From: Caulobacter sp.
GTDB lineage: Bacteria > Pseudomonadota > Alphaproteobacteria > Caulobacterales > Caulobacteraceae
DNA length: 64,000 nucleotides
Direction of reading: 5' to 3'
NCBI GenBank assembly: GCA_021741355.1
Contig: JAIOXZ010000014.1
Location: forward strand, 33,250 to 97,249
Part shown: piece by piece, positions 38,780 to 48,372 of the stretch
How positions within the stretch are numbered: position 1 is the first letter of the stretch
Layout: each line of letters opens with the position of its first letter
Notes under the pieces: generated by a model
The model's database searches: none
Seen by the model: the letters and a program-made list of their open reading frames with translations, nothing else
Told to the model about the DNA's origin: nothing
Position numbers and translations under genes: made by a program

Positions 38780-39301
38780 ATGCTTGAAACAGAACGCCTC
38801 GTTCTTCGCGCCTGGCGCGAGGAGGACCTTGAGCCGTTCGCCGCGCTGAACGCCGATCCGGAGGTCATGCGGCATTTCCCCTCGACGCTCTCGCGGACCG
38901 AAAGCGACGCCCTGGCGGCCCGGTACCAGTCCCACATCGACGAGCACGGTTTCGGCCGGTGGGCGGTTGAACGCCGCGAGGACGGCGTCCTGCTGGGCCA
39001 TTCCGGACCGATGCAGATGACGCCGCCCCACCCTTTGGCGCCGGGCGCCGAGATGGGCTGGCGACTGGCGCGCGCGGCCTGGGGGCAGGGCTACGCCACC
39101 GAGGCGTCGCGGGCGGCGATGGCCTACTGCTTCGAGCAAATCGGCCTGGAGCAGATCTTCGCCTTCACATCAGCGACCAACCTGCCCTCGCAGGCCGTGA
39201 TGGAGCGGCTGGGCATGACGCGCCGCCCGGACCTCGACTTCGACCACCTGATGTTTCCTGAAGGCCATGATCTGCGGCGGGCCGTGGTCTGGTCGTCCTA
39301 A
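38780..39301 (+). CDS. GNAT-family N-acetyltransferase (RimJ/RimL type)
   Basis: 173 residues. It starts MLETERLVLRAWREEDLEPF, the common RimJ/L opening, and continues with AEMGWRLARAAWGQGYATEASRAAM (acetyl-CoA loop Q-G-Y-A) and the late TNLPSQAVMERLGM. The acceptor may be a ribosomal protein N terminus or a small molecule. The ATG at 38780 was chosen over the open frame to 38585, which runs through the family E repeat. Its stop overlaps that of the PAP2 gene on the other strand by two bases. Confidence 0.88.
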   Translation: MLETERLVLRAWREEDLEPFAALNADPEVMRHFPSTLSRTESDALAARYQSHIDEHGFGRWAVERREDGVLLGHSGPMQMTPPHPLAPGAEMGWRLARAAWGQGYATEASRAAMAYCFEQIGLEQIFAFTSATNLPSQAVMERLGMTRRPDLDFDHLMFPEGHDLRRAVVWSS

Positions 39302-40044
39302 CCCCCGCAGCCCTGCGGGGCCGGGGCGGCCGCCAGCTCGGCGCGGGCGGTTTCGAGGTCCTTCAGGAACTCCGGATTGGCGTGCAGCGCCGCCACGGTC
39401 GCCGAGGCCATGGTCTGGCCGGCGGTGATATCGCTGGCGTAGTGCAGGCCGCAGATGACGCGGTTGTCGCCAAACTCGCGGCCCCGGACCAGCACCGATG
39501 AGGCCTTCGCCGGCTGCAGCTCGGCCAGCACCAGCGCCCAGGCCCAGCCGGCGGCGGCGTTGCTGGAGGCGTAGGAACTGTTGGTCTTCATCCAGTCCTC
39601 GCGGGCGACGCACAGCGGCGCGTCGTCGTGGCCGACAATCGGCCGGGGCCGGCTGAAGGTGGCCTTCAGCGCCGCGACGCTTCTGGCCGCGTCCATGACC
39701 ATCCGGTCCAGCATGCGCGACAGGGTCGGGGTGTCCTGCACCGTGATGGCCTTGTCGATCGCGCAGGCGAAACTGGCGTGGGCGACATCGCCGAACAGGT
39801 CTGCGTCGAGGGCGGCCTGCTTCCAGCGGGGCGAGCCTTCGAGGGCGCGGCTCGACAGGAACCAGGCGCGTTCGGCGGCGGCTTCGGGCGAGTCCTCGGC
39901 CGGCGGGCCGCCGACAATCACCAGCGGATCGGGCACGGCCTCCGGGACCAGATAGCCCGTCGGGCGCGGCTCCTGCGCCGTGGCGGTGAGCGCCAGGGCG
40001 AGGGTGACGAGGGCGCCCGCCGCCAGGGTCCGAATGCCGATCAT
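39298..40044 (-). CDS. Secreted PAP2 / class A acid phosphatase-like protein with altered motif 2
   Basis: 248 residues with a signal peptide (MIGIRTLAAGALVTLALALTATAQ). Motif 1 is KATFSRPRP and motif 3 is RVICGLHYASD (R-x5-H-x3-D), both intact. Motif 2, normally PSGH, reads YASSNAAAGW, with Asn in place of the catalytic His. Class A phosphatases hydrolyse phosphomonoesters in the periplasm; loss of the proton-donating His should reduce or change activity. The start at 40044 was chosen for the signal peptide; an ATG at 40074 is also open. It is divergent from the zinc receptor. Confidence 0.85.
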   Translation of the reverse strand: MIGIRTLAAGALVTLALALTATAQEPRPTGYLVPEAVPDPLVIVGGPPAEDSPEAAAERAWFLSSRALEGSPRWKQAALDADLFGDVAHASFACAIDKAITVQDTPTLSRMLDRMVMDAARSVAALKATFSRPRPIVGHDDAPLCVAREDWMKTNSSYASSNAAAGWAWALVLAELQPAKASSVLVRGREFGDNRVICGLHYASDITAGQTMASATVAALHANPEFLKDLETARAELAAAPAPQGCGG

Positions 40045-40139
40045 CTTGAGCCTCCAGCGCACAGGGGTGTCCACCGCAGTCGGGGATCACCCGATCATCG
40101 TCAAGGTGAAAACGCCGCGCCACCCTTGACGACTCGATA

Positions 40140-40154
40140 TGTTATTTCATAACA
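40140..40154. promoter_or_regulatory. Zur-box-like palindrome upstream of the ZnuD-like receptor
   Basis: TGTTATTTCATAACA is a perfect palindrome (6-base arms, 3-base centre), in close agreement with the alphaproteobacterial Zur consensus. TTGACG at 40126-40131 gives a -35 element, so the box overlaps the -10 region. The companion site is at 9830-9844. Confidence 0.75.
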
Positions 40155-40187
40155 CTTCGGGACTGCCGATTTCCCCGGGGTTCCGCG

Positions 40188-42290
40188 ATGTCCTGCCGTC
40201 TTCTCCTGCTTTCCGCCGCCAGCGGCCTGACCCTGTTCGCCGCGACACAGGCCGGCGCGACGGAGGACGATCCGAACACCGTCGCCGAGGTGACCGTAAC
40301 GGCCGCGCCCTATGCCGTGTCGCTCGACTCGGTCGCCACCAGCGTCAACGTGGTCGGCCGCGATGAGCTCGATCGCGCGCCTGCGGTCGGGCTGGGCGAC
40401 ATTCTCAACGGTCTGCCCGGGCTGCGGTCGACCTTCTATGGCCCCGGCGCCAGCCGTCCGGTGATCCGGGGACTCTCCGGTCCGCGGGTGCTGATCCTGC
40501 AGAACGGCGTGGGGCTCGTGGACGCCAGTTCCCTGTCGCCTGATCACGCCGTGGCCTCGGAGCCGGGCGAGGCATCGCGGATCGAGGTGCTGCGCGGGCC
40601 CTCGACGCTTGCCTATGGCGGTTCGGCGATCGGCGGCGTGGTCAATGTGATCGACGACCGCATCCCCGCCCGTCCGGCGTCGGATGGTCCGGAAGGGCGG
40701 ATCGCCGCCGCCGTCGGGTCCGGCGACGACAGCTATTCCCTGTCCGCCAGCCTCAAGGCCGGCGCCGGGCCCTGGGTCTTCGCGGCCGACGCGGTGAAGC
40801 GCGAAAGCGGCGACTACAGCGTCCCGGTGAACCCCGTGTCCGACCGCCTCGCCGCGGCCGAGGGCGTGACGCCCCTGGCCGACCGGGAGGTCAGGAACAC
40901 CGACGTGTCGATGCTGGCCTATGGCGCGGGCGTCTCCTGGATCGGTGACGACGGCTACGTCGGGGTCTCCGCCAAGCGCACCGAGACGCAGTACGGCGTG
41001 CCGTACGAACAGATCGTCATCGTCGGCCCGCCGCCGGCGGAGGGCCCGGTCTACATCGACCTGAAGCAGACCCGTCTCGACGCGCGCGGCGAGTCGGGGG
41101 TGTCCCTTGGGCTGTTCGACCGGGCGCGGTTTTCCGTCGGATACGCGGACTATGAGCATGCGGAGATCGAGGTCGCCACCGGCGCTGTCGGCACGCGCTT
41201 CCTGTCAAAGGGGACAGAAGGCCGGGTCGAGCTGGTCCAGGCCGAGCGCAACGGCTGGCAGGGCGCCGTCGGCGTCCAGGGTCTGGTGCGCAGCTTCGAG
41301 GCCATCGGCGACGAGGCCTTCATCCCGCCGACCGACATCGACGAGATCGGCGTCTTCGTGCTGCAGCGGCTGGATCGCGACGCCTGGGGCGTCGAGGGCG
41401 GCCTGCGGCTGGACCGTCGCGGCCTCGACGCCGGCCTGACCGGGCGTCCGACCAGCGACGCGGCGACCGCCTACGGCCTCGACTGGTCGACGACGGCTGC
41501 CAGCCAGGACTTCACAAACGTCTCGGCCTCGGCGGCGGTGTTCTGGCGGCCGGCGGCCGACTGGTTCGTCGGCTTCAGCGTTTCGCGCAACGGCCGGGCG
41601 CCGACCGAGTTCGAACTGTTCGCCGACGGCCCGCATGCCGGCACCGCCTCCTACGAGGTCGGGGATCCGACCCTGGAATCCGAGAAGGTCACCTCCTACG
41701 AGGTCACCCTGCGCTGGACCGGCTCGGGGCGGGCGGAACTGCACCTGTTCACCGCCCGCTATGACGGCTTCATCCAGGAGTTGCCGACCGGGCTGCTGGC
41801 CGAGGATGACGGTACGATCAGCCTGACCGGCGAGCTGCCTGTGTTCCGCTACAGCCAGACAGACGCGACCTTCACCGGGATCGAGTTCGAGGCCTCGCAC
41901 GACCTCTGGCGCGACGGCGGGCGGTCGTTGTCCGTCGAGGGCGTGTTCGACACGGTGCGCGGCAAGACCGGCCTTGGGACGCCCGCCCGAATTCCGTCCT
42001 GGTCGGCGACGGCCCGGCTGGTGTGGAAAGGCGAGCGCACCGACGGTCAGATCGAGCTGCGCCAGATCGGCGACCAGGACCGTGTCGCCGCCTTCGAGCT
42101 GCCGACCGACGGCTATACGATGGTCAACGTCCAGGCGGGCTTCAAGCCGTTCGAGGACCGGGACGTCACCCTGTTTGTCGAAGGTCGCAATCTGGGTGAC
42201 GTCGAGGCGCGAGAGCACACCTCGTTCCTGAAGGATATCGCGCCCCTGCCGGGTCGGACGATCCGCGCCGGGCTGAGCTGGGCGTTCTAG
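40188..42290 (+). CDS. ZnuD-like TonB-dependent receptor, probable zinc uptake
   Basis: 700 residues. A signal peptide to about residue 24 (QAGA), TonB-box-like VAEVTVTAA, plug (GLGDILNGLPGLRSTFYGP, RPVIRGLSGPRVLILQNGV, EVLRGPSTLAYGGSAIGGVVNVID) and barrel with C-terminal GLSWAF. The stretch FELFADGPHAGTASYEVGDP is typical of ZnuD-type zinc receptors. No long His-rich loop is present. The Zur-like site 34 bases upstream of the ATG agrees. With the CobW operon at 9.8 kb it would bring zinc through the outer membrane; the inner membrane ABC importer is not in the window. Confidence 0.85.
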   Translation: MSCRLLLLSAASGLTLFAATQAGATEDDPNTVAEVTVTAAPYAVSLDSVATSVNVVGRDELDRAPAVGLGDILNGLPGLRSTFYGPGASRPVIRGLSGPRVLILQNGVGLVDASSLSPDHAVASEPGEASRIEVLRGPSTLAYGGSAIGGVVNVIDDRIPARPASDGPEGRIAAAVGSGDDSYSLSASLKAGAGPWVFAADAVKRESGDYSVPVNPVSDRLAAAEGVTPLADREVRNTDVSMLAYGAGVSWIGDDGYVGVSAKRTETQYGVPYEQIVIVGPPPAEGPVYIDLKQTRLDARGESGVSLGLFDRARFSVGYADYEHAEIEVATGAVGTRFLSKGTEGRVELVQAERNGWQGAVGVQGLVRSFEAIGDEAFIPPTDIDEIGVFVLQRLDRDAWGVEGGLRLDRRGLDAGLTGRPTSDAATAYGLDWSTTAASQDFTNVSASAAVFWRPAADWFVGFSVSRNGRAPTEFELFADGPHAGTASYEVGDPTLESEKVTSYEVTLRWTGSGRAELHLFTARYDGFIQELPTGLLAEDDGTISLTGELPVFRYSQTDATFTGIEFEASHDLWRDGGRSLSVEGVFDTVRGKTGLGTPARIPSWSATARLVWKGERTDGQIELRQIGDQDRVAAFELPTDGYTMVNVQAGFKPFEDRDVTLFVEGRNLGDVEAREHTSFLKDIAPLPGRTIRAGLSWAF

Positions 42291-42296
42291 GCTGAA

Positions 42297-42325
42297 GGGG
42301 ACACGTACCTTCGGTACATGTCCCC
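42297..42325. repeat. Short palindromic repeat, family D, copy 1
   Basis: Arms GGGGACACGTACC and GGTACATGTCCCC around loop TTC, with one C-A mismatch on the plus strand that becomes a G-U pair in a minus-strand RNA. It lies 7 bases past the MaoC stop on the minus strand and directly after the receptor stop on the plus strand. Confidence 0.85.
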
Positions 42326-42332
42326 GGCGACG

Positions 42333-43184
42333 CTACCCCAGAACCGTCTTGCCGTTCTTGACCACGGTGACGCCGCGCGACTTCACGCGCGCCTCGAACG
42401 AGACGACGTCGCCGTCCTTCCACATGTCGACGGTGATCGTCTCGCCGGGGAAGACCGGGCTGGAGAACCGCACCTGGTGGCTTTTGATCTTCGCCGGGTC
42501 GAAGCCGCAGTATTCCTGCAGCACCGCCCGGCAGGTGACGCCGTAGGTGCAGAGGCCATGCAGGATCGGGCGCGGGAAGCCGGCCGCCGCGGCGATCTTC
42601 GGGTCTGAGTGCAGCGGATTGCGGTCGCCGCTAAGCCGGTAGATCAGCGCCTGGTCCGGCCGGGTGGGGATATCGACCGACAGGTCCGGCGCGCGCGTCG
42701 GGACCTCATGCGGCTCGGGCGCGCCGTCCGACGGCCCGCCGAAGTTGCCGTCGCCGCGGGCGAAGGTCGATCCCGTCAGAGTGGCGATCTTCTCGCCGGT
42801 CTTCGCATCCGCCAGCACGGTCTCGTTGTAGATCACCGCGCCCTTGTCGCCCTTGTCATAGGCGCCGACGACCCGGCTGGTGGCCAGGATCGAGGCTTCG
42901 GTCGGCAGGGGCTTGTGGAACTCGACCTTCTGCTCGCCATGGACGACCAGCAGGAAGTTGATGCCCATCTTGCCGATGCCCGGGCCGGCGCCCCAGGCGA
43001 CGGTGGTGGCCTGGGTCGGCACGGCCTTGAGACCGCTTTCGTAGACAAACGGGAGCTCGTCCGCGTTCATGGGGTCCGACCCCATGCCGATGCCCAGTGC
43101 GTAGAGCATCGTGTCCTTCTCGGTCCAGGCGAACGGCTGGGGCTCGCTGGTCAGCGCCAGAATCTCGGGGTAGGCGATAGGCAT
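42333..43184 (-). CDS. MaoC-family 2-enoyl-CoA hydratase (hydratase 2, double hotdog)
   Basis: 283 residues, two hotdog halves. The second half carries hydratase-2 motif YRLSGDRNPLHSDPKIAAAAGFPRPILHGLCTYG, with catalytic Asp and His, and the first half WTEKDTMLYALGIGMG is typical of the peroxisomal MFE-2 type. It hydrates trans-2-enoyl-CoA to the (R)-3-hydroxyacyl-CoA, in fatty acid breakdown or PHA supply. The downstream family D hairpin may act as its terminator. No other beta-oxidation gene is beside it. Confidence 0.92.
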   Translation of the reverse strand: MPIAYPEILALTSEPQPFAWTEKDTMLYALGIGMGSDPMNADELPFVYESGLKAVPTQATTVAWGAGPGIGKMGINFLLVVHGEQKVEFHKPLPTEASILATSRVVGAYDKGDKGAVIYNETVLADAKTGEKIATLTGSTFARGDGNFGGPSDGAPEPHEVPTRAPDLSVDIPTRPDQALIYRLSGDRNPLHSDPKIAAAAGFPRPILHGLCTYGVTCRAVLQEYCGFDPAKIKSHQVRFSSPVFPGETITVDMWKDGDVVSFEARVKSRGVTVVKNGKTVLG

Positions 43185-43342
43185 GGACGTCTCCCGGGGT
43201 TTTCTTCTTGCTGTGATTGAAGCGCGTTGACGTTGGGGACCGCAAGACGGGAGGTCGCATTGCCGGGTTCCGTTTGATCAGCTAGAAGCGCCCGCTCATC
43301 TTCATCGCAGTCGCAAGCCGGCCGCAGCTTCAAGAGTCCCGA

Positions 43343-44137
43343 ATGGAAAAGACCCAGGACGTCATCGGCCCGATCAGCGGCAACATCCTTTTCTACACGA
43401 CGCCCGAGCCGCTCAGCAAAGACCTGCATGGCAGCCTGGGCGTGCAGCGGATGGAAAAGCCGTTCGGCTTCGCGACGAAGGGCCATGTCGTGCCGCTGAC
43501 CGTCGCCGAGTTCACCTTCGCCGCGATCAGCTACCCGATCATCTTCGCCGGCCCGGAAAACATGCCGCTGGCGGTCATGGGCATCAACACCGACGAGAAC
43601 CTCTTCATCAATGAAGACGGTTCGTTCGTCGTGGGCGGCTATGTGCCGGCCTACATCCGCCGCTATCCCTTCGTGCTGGCCGCCGACGAAGCGCAACAGC
43701 GCATGGTCGTCTGCATCGAGCGCAACGCCTCGATCTTCACCGACCGCAAGAAGGCCGAGCTGCCGCTGTTCGACGACGCGGGCGAGCCGTCGGAATACAC
43801 CCAGAACGCCATCAAGTTCTGCGAGGACTTCGAGGGTGAACGCCGCCGCACGGACTCGTTCGTCAAGCTGCTGAAGGACCTCGATCTGTTCGAGCAGCGC
43901 GAGTCGGTCTTCAACATGCCGAAGGAAGACGGCACGTTCGAGCCGGTGAAGCTGGCCGAGTACTTCGCCGTGTCGGAAGCCAAGCTGAACGCCCTGTCGG
44001 GCGAGCAACTGGCCCAGCTGCGCGACAACGGCGCGCTGGAAAAGATCTACAACCACCTCACGTCGCTGATCGGCTGGGACCGTCTGGTCGCCATCGCCAG
44101 CGAACGCGCCCTCAAGCGGGACCAGGCCGCCGCCTGA
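43343..44137 (+). CDS. SapC-family protein
   Basis: 264 residues. The SapC signature is visible in HGSLGVQRMEKPFGFATKGHVVPLTVAEFTFAAISYPIIFAG, then MGINTDENLFINEDGSF and VPAYIRRYPFVLA. The family was named from the Campylobacter S-layer operon, but its function in other bacteria is open; alphaproteobacterial copies are frequent near TonB receptors and tryptophan halogenase genes. No signal peptide is seen. It is a single gene, divergent from the hydratase. No S-layer gene is in the window. Confidence 0.85.
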   Translation: MEKTQDVIGPISGNILFYTTPEPLSKDLHGSLGVQRMEKPFGFATKGHVVPLTVAEFTFAAISYPIIFAGPENMPLAVMGINTDENLFINEDGSFVVGGYVPAYIRRYPFVLAADEAQQRMVVCIERNASIFTDRKKAELPLFDDAGEPSEYTQNAIKFCEDFEGERRRTDSFVKLLKDLDLFEQRESVFNMPKEDGTFEPVKLAEYFAVSEAKLNALSGEQLAQLRDNGALEKIYNHLTSLIGWDRLVAIASERALKRDQAAA

Positions 44138-44185
44138 TCCCGCACAGGCCGCGGCCGCCCCGGCGGTCGCGGCCGGGCGCCCTGA

Positions 44186-44577
44186 CTACCGCGCGAAGAC
44201 GCTTCGCGTGAGACAGGAGAAGACGAGGCGCCCGGCCTCGTCGAGCAGATCGTGCTGGGCGATGACGATACCCTTGTTGTCGCCCACCGCATCCTTGCCC
44301 ATCACCGTCATCCGCCCCCGCAGCAGTTCGCCGACCGGGGGATTGCGCGCCCAGCGCAGCGCGTCGACGCCCAGCCGCTTGGTCTGCGGCCAGTCTGACG
44401 AGGCATGTTCCTCGAGCCGCGACCACAGGGCGTAGACCATCGCCTCGGGCGCGCCGCGCTCGACGCCCCAGCCGGGCGCGAAGGCGCGGATGAAGGCCTC
44501 CAGCGCCTGGGCGTCGACCGCCACGGCGCCGAGGTTGACCACCTGGCCGATCGAGATTTCGTCAAAGCTGGAGGGCA

Positions 44578-44578
<1 letters not shown>
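44186..44578 (-). CDS. Single-hotdog MaoC-like protein
   Basis: 130 residues. FDEISIGQVVNLGAVAVDAQALEAFIRAFAPGW has the beta-helix start of MaoC dehydratase-like proteins, and GRMTVMGKDAVGDNKGIVIAQHDLLDEAGRLVFSCLTRSVF the late strands. The catalytic D/H pair of hydratase 2 is not obvious, so it may be a thioesterase or have lost activity. Its ATG overlaps the stop of the reductase gene by one base, so the two are translationally coupled and likely act on the same acyl or enone substrate. Confidence 0.72.
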
Positions 44579-45600
<1,022 letters not shown>

Positions 45601-45681
45601 CTCATCCCTCATTGACTGGCCTCGATCATGGCGGCCCCGCCGCCGTTGTCGAGGGGGCCCTCAGGGCCATATAGCTGGATC

Positions 45682-47814
45682 ATGCGACTGACCACGTTTC
45701 TTGCCGTTCTGCTGGCCCTGACCGCCGCGCCTGCCATGGCCGCGCCGGTGAATACCGGTCACATCGAGGCCGAGCTGGTCGCCCAGGAAGCCGCTGTACC
45801 CGGTGGGACGGTCTATGTCGCCGTGCGGCAGAAGATCGAGAAGGGCTGGCACACCTACTGGCGCAATCCGGGCGATTCGGGCGAGCCGACACGGGTCACA
45901 TGGACGCTTCCGGCCGGCTGGAAGGCCGGGGAGATCGTCTGGCCGACGCCGACCCGCCAGGCGATCGGCCCGCTGATGAACTTCGGCTACAGCGGCGAGG
46001 TGCTGCTGCCCACGCCGATCGAGGTTCCGGCCTCGGCGAAGCCCGGGCAGACGGTGAAGGTGTCCGCGCAGGTCTTGTTCCTCGTCTGCGCCGATATCTG
46101 CATCCCCGAGGAAGCGGTGCTGACCCTCGACCTGCCGGTCGCCGCGACCCCGCAGCCGGATGCGGTCTGGAGCGGGCGTATCGCAAGGGTGCTCGCGGAT
46201 GCGCCGAAGCCGGCCGGGCTTTCCGCGACCTTCTCGGTCGAGGGTCCGAAGATCTCCCTCGCGGTAACAGGGACGCCGCTGGAGGGCGCGGACGTCTCCG
46301 GCGCCTGGTTCTTCCCGTTCAGCGGCACGGCGATCGAGCACGCCAGACCCCAGATCATCGAGCGCGGGCCGCGCGGCCTGACCCTTGCTCTGCCGGCGGG
46401 CGTCGACTTCGCCGAGGGCCGGGCTCCGACGACCCTTGCGGGCGTGCTGGCGCTCTCCGGCGTGGCCTACGAGATCAGCGCGACGGCGGGCGTCGCGCCT
46501 AAGGACGCGTCCGGCCTTGGGCCGCCGGTGGGCGCCGCGTCGGGTGAAGGGAGGCCGGGCCTGGCCGTCGCCATCCTGTTCGCTCTGCTCGGCGGATTGC
46601 TCCTGAACCTGATGCCCTGCGTCTTCCCGGTCCTGTCGATGAAGGCGGCGGCGCTCGCCGGCCATGCCCACGAGGCGGGGGCCGCGCGCCGGCAGGGGCT
46701 GGCCTACCTGGCCGGCGTTCTGGTGACCTTCCTGGCCCTGGCCGGCGCGCTGATCGCGCTGAAGGCCGCCGGCGCGGCGATCGGCTGGGGCTTCCAGCTG
46801 CAGTCCCCCGTCGCGGTGGCGGCCCTGGCGACGGTCATGCTGCTGGTGGCGCTGAACCTCTCCGGCGTGTTCGAGGTCGGCGCCGCGCTGCAGGGCGTCG
46901 GCGGCAAGTTGGCGGACGGCCGGCGCGGCCTGACCGGCAGCTTCATGACCGGGGTGCTGGCGGTCGTGGTGGCGGCGCCCTGCACCGCCCCCTTCATGGG
47001 CCCGGCCATGGGTTTCGCCCTGACCCAGAGCGCCGCGGTCTCGCTGCTGATCTTCGCGGCCCTCGGCCTGGGGCTTGCGGCGCCGTTCGTGGCCCTGTCC
47101 TTCGCGCCGCCGCTGCTCCGGCTGCTGCCCCGGCCGGGCGCGTGGATGGAGACGCTGCGCAACCTGCTGGCCTTCCCGATGTACGGGACCGCGGCCTGGC
47201 TGGTCTGGGTGCTGGCCCAGCAGACGGGGCAGGCGGGACTGGCGCTCGGTCTCGCCGCCGCGGTGGTCACCGCCTTCGCCGCCTGGCTGTTCGGCCGGGC
47301 CCAGCGGCGTGAGCGGGCGCCGGTGACGCGCTGGATCGCGGCGGGGATGCTGCTGGCGGCCGGCGGCCTGATCTACGGCCTGGTGCTGGTTCCCCCGCCT
47401 GCGCCGGCCGCCGGACCCGCGCCGCAGTCGAACCGTTCGGCGGCCGCCGATCTGCCGTCAGAGGTCTGGTCGCCCGAGCGGGTCGCCGCCCTGCGCGCCG
47501 AGGGCCGGCCGGTGTTCGTCAACTTCACCGCCGCCTGGTGCGTCACCTGCCAGGTCAACGAGCAAGTCGCCCTGTCGACCACGACGGTGGCGGAGGCCCT
47601 GAAGAGCAGCGGCGCGGTCTATCTGAAGGCGGACTGGACCAATCGCGACGCGGCCATCGCCGGCGCCCTCGCCGAACACGGTCGGGCCGGCGTCCCGCTC
47701 TATCTGGTGTACGGGTCGGACGGCGGGCCGCCGGTCATCCTGCCTCAGCTGTTGACGGCGGGGATGGTGGCCGAGGCGCTCGGCAAGGCCGCAGCGCCCC
47801 CTGCTGGCGGCTGA
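45682..47814 (+). CDS. DsbD/ScsB-family thiol:disulfide interchange protein
   Basis: 710 residues. A signal peptide (MRLTTFLAVLLALTAAPAMAA) precedes an N-terminal periplasmic domain with a redox pair in FLVCADICIPEEA. The eight-helix CcdA/DsbD membrane domain holds paired cysteines in LMPCVFPVLSMKA and VVVAAPCTAPFMG, and the C-terminal thioredoxin domain has AAWCVTCQVNEQ. Electrons pass from cytoplasmic thioredoxin through these three modules to the periplasm. The targets may include the DsbA-like protein at 7394. The ATG at 45682 starts the signal peptide. Confidence 0.92.
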   Translation: MRLTTFLAVLLALTAAPAMAAPVNTGHIEAELVAQEAAVPGGTVYVAVRQKIEKGWHTYWRNPGDSGEPTRVTWTLPAGWKAGEIVWPTPTRQAIGPLMNFGYSGEVLLPTPIEVPASAKPGQTVKVSAQVLFLVCADICIPEEAVLTLDLPVAATPQPDAVWSGRIARVLADAPKPAGLSATFSVEGPKISLAVTGTPLEGADVSGAWFFPFSGTAIEHARPQIIERGPRGLTLALPAGVDFAEGRAPTTLAGVLALSGVAYEISATAGVAPKDASGLGPPVGAASGEGRPGLAVAILFALLGGLLLNLMPCVFPVLSMKAAALAGHAHEAGAARRQGLAYLAGVLVTFLALAGALIALKAAGAAIGWGFQLQSPVAVAALATVMLLVALNLSGVFEVGAALQGVGGKLADGRRGLTGSFMTGVLAVVVAAPCTAPFMGPAMGFALTQSAAVSLLIFAALGLGLAAPFVALSFAPPLLRLLPRPGAWMETLRNLLAFPMYGTAAWLVWVLAQQTGQAGLALGLAAAVVTAFAAWLFGRAQRRERAPVTRWIAAGMLLAAGGLIYGLVLVPPPAPAAGPAPQSNRSAAADLPSEVWSPERVAALRAEGRPVFVNFTAAWCVTCQVNEQVALSTTTVAEALKSSGAVYLKADWTNRDAAIAGALAEHGRAGVPLYLVYGSDGGPPVILPQLLTAGMVAEALGKAAAPPAGG

Positions 47815-47826
47815 CGGTCCCCCGCT

Positions 47827-48294
47827 TCAGGTCCCCGACGTCACGGTGGCCGGGGTGGTGATCACCTCGACGTTGTCGCGCAGCAGCCAGAACATTTCCT
47901 TCAGGGCCATGTCGCGCGCGCGCTGATCGGGCGCCGTCTCGACCTCTTTCAGCCGCACCGGCAGATCCTCGGCGATGCCGCGCAGGATGCACTTGAGGTC
48001 GCCGTCCGTGCCGCGCGCCTTGAGCAGCAGGTGGGCCTGCATGTCGAGCTTCGACAGCGCGTCGACCTCGGTCCTGAAGTCGTCGAAGCCGTCGAGCGGA
48101 CCTTCCTTGCCCTTCCAGGCGTCCACGGCGGCCTTCAGAGCATCGGCGCGTTTGACGATGTCCATGAACAGCGGCTCGGATGCGACGGAGGCGGGCGGCG
48201 CCGCCACGGCGACGGCCGGCGCCGAGGAGGCCGCCATCGGCGAGGCCGAGGCGAGCCAGAGCGTTGCGGCGAGGGCGATGGCGTCACAGGACAT
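47827..48294 (-). CDS. Secreted hypothetical protein
   Basis: 155 residues. A signal peptide (MSCDAIALAATLWLASASPMA) is followed by an Ala-rich stretch, then a helical domain (FMDIVKRADALKAAVDAWKG, LDGFDDFRTEVDALSKLDMQAHLLLK, GDLKCILRGIAEDLPVRLKEVE). No family recognised. The ATG at 48294 has GGGGA at a proper distance; the frame stays open to 48450, but that part overlaps the divergent pgi gene. Convergent with dsbD, 12 bases apart. Confidence 0.75.
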   Translation of the reverse strand: MSCDAIALAATLWLASASPMAASSAPAVAVAAPPASVASEPLFMDIVKRADALKAAVDAWKGKEGPLDGFDDFRTEVDALSKLDMQAHLLLKARGTDGDLKCILRGIAEDLPVRLKEVETAPDQRARDMALKEMFWLLRDNVEVITTPATVTSGT

Positions 48295-48372
48295 GGAGCG
48301 TCCCCCGGTGAATGGGCGTTTGCCCTCTGGTAAGCCCGACATGGTAAACGGCGTCTTGCTGACGGAGTTTGC

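Noticed and set aside
40188..42290. Assignment of the receptor to iron-siderophore or B12 uptake
   Set aside because: The Zur-like operator and the ZnuD-like GPHAGTASYEVGDP stretch favour zinc; no Fur-box or cobalamin riboswitch seen.
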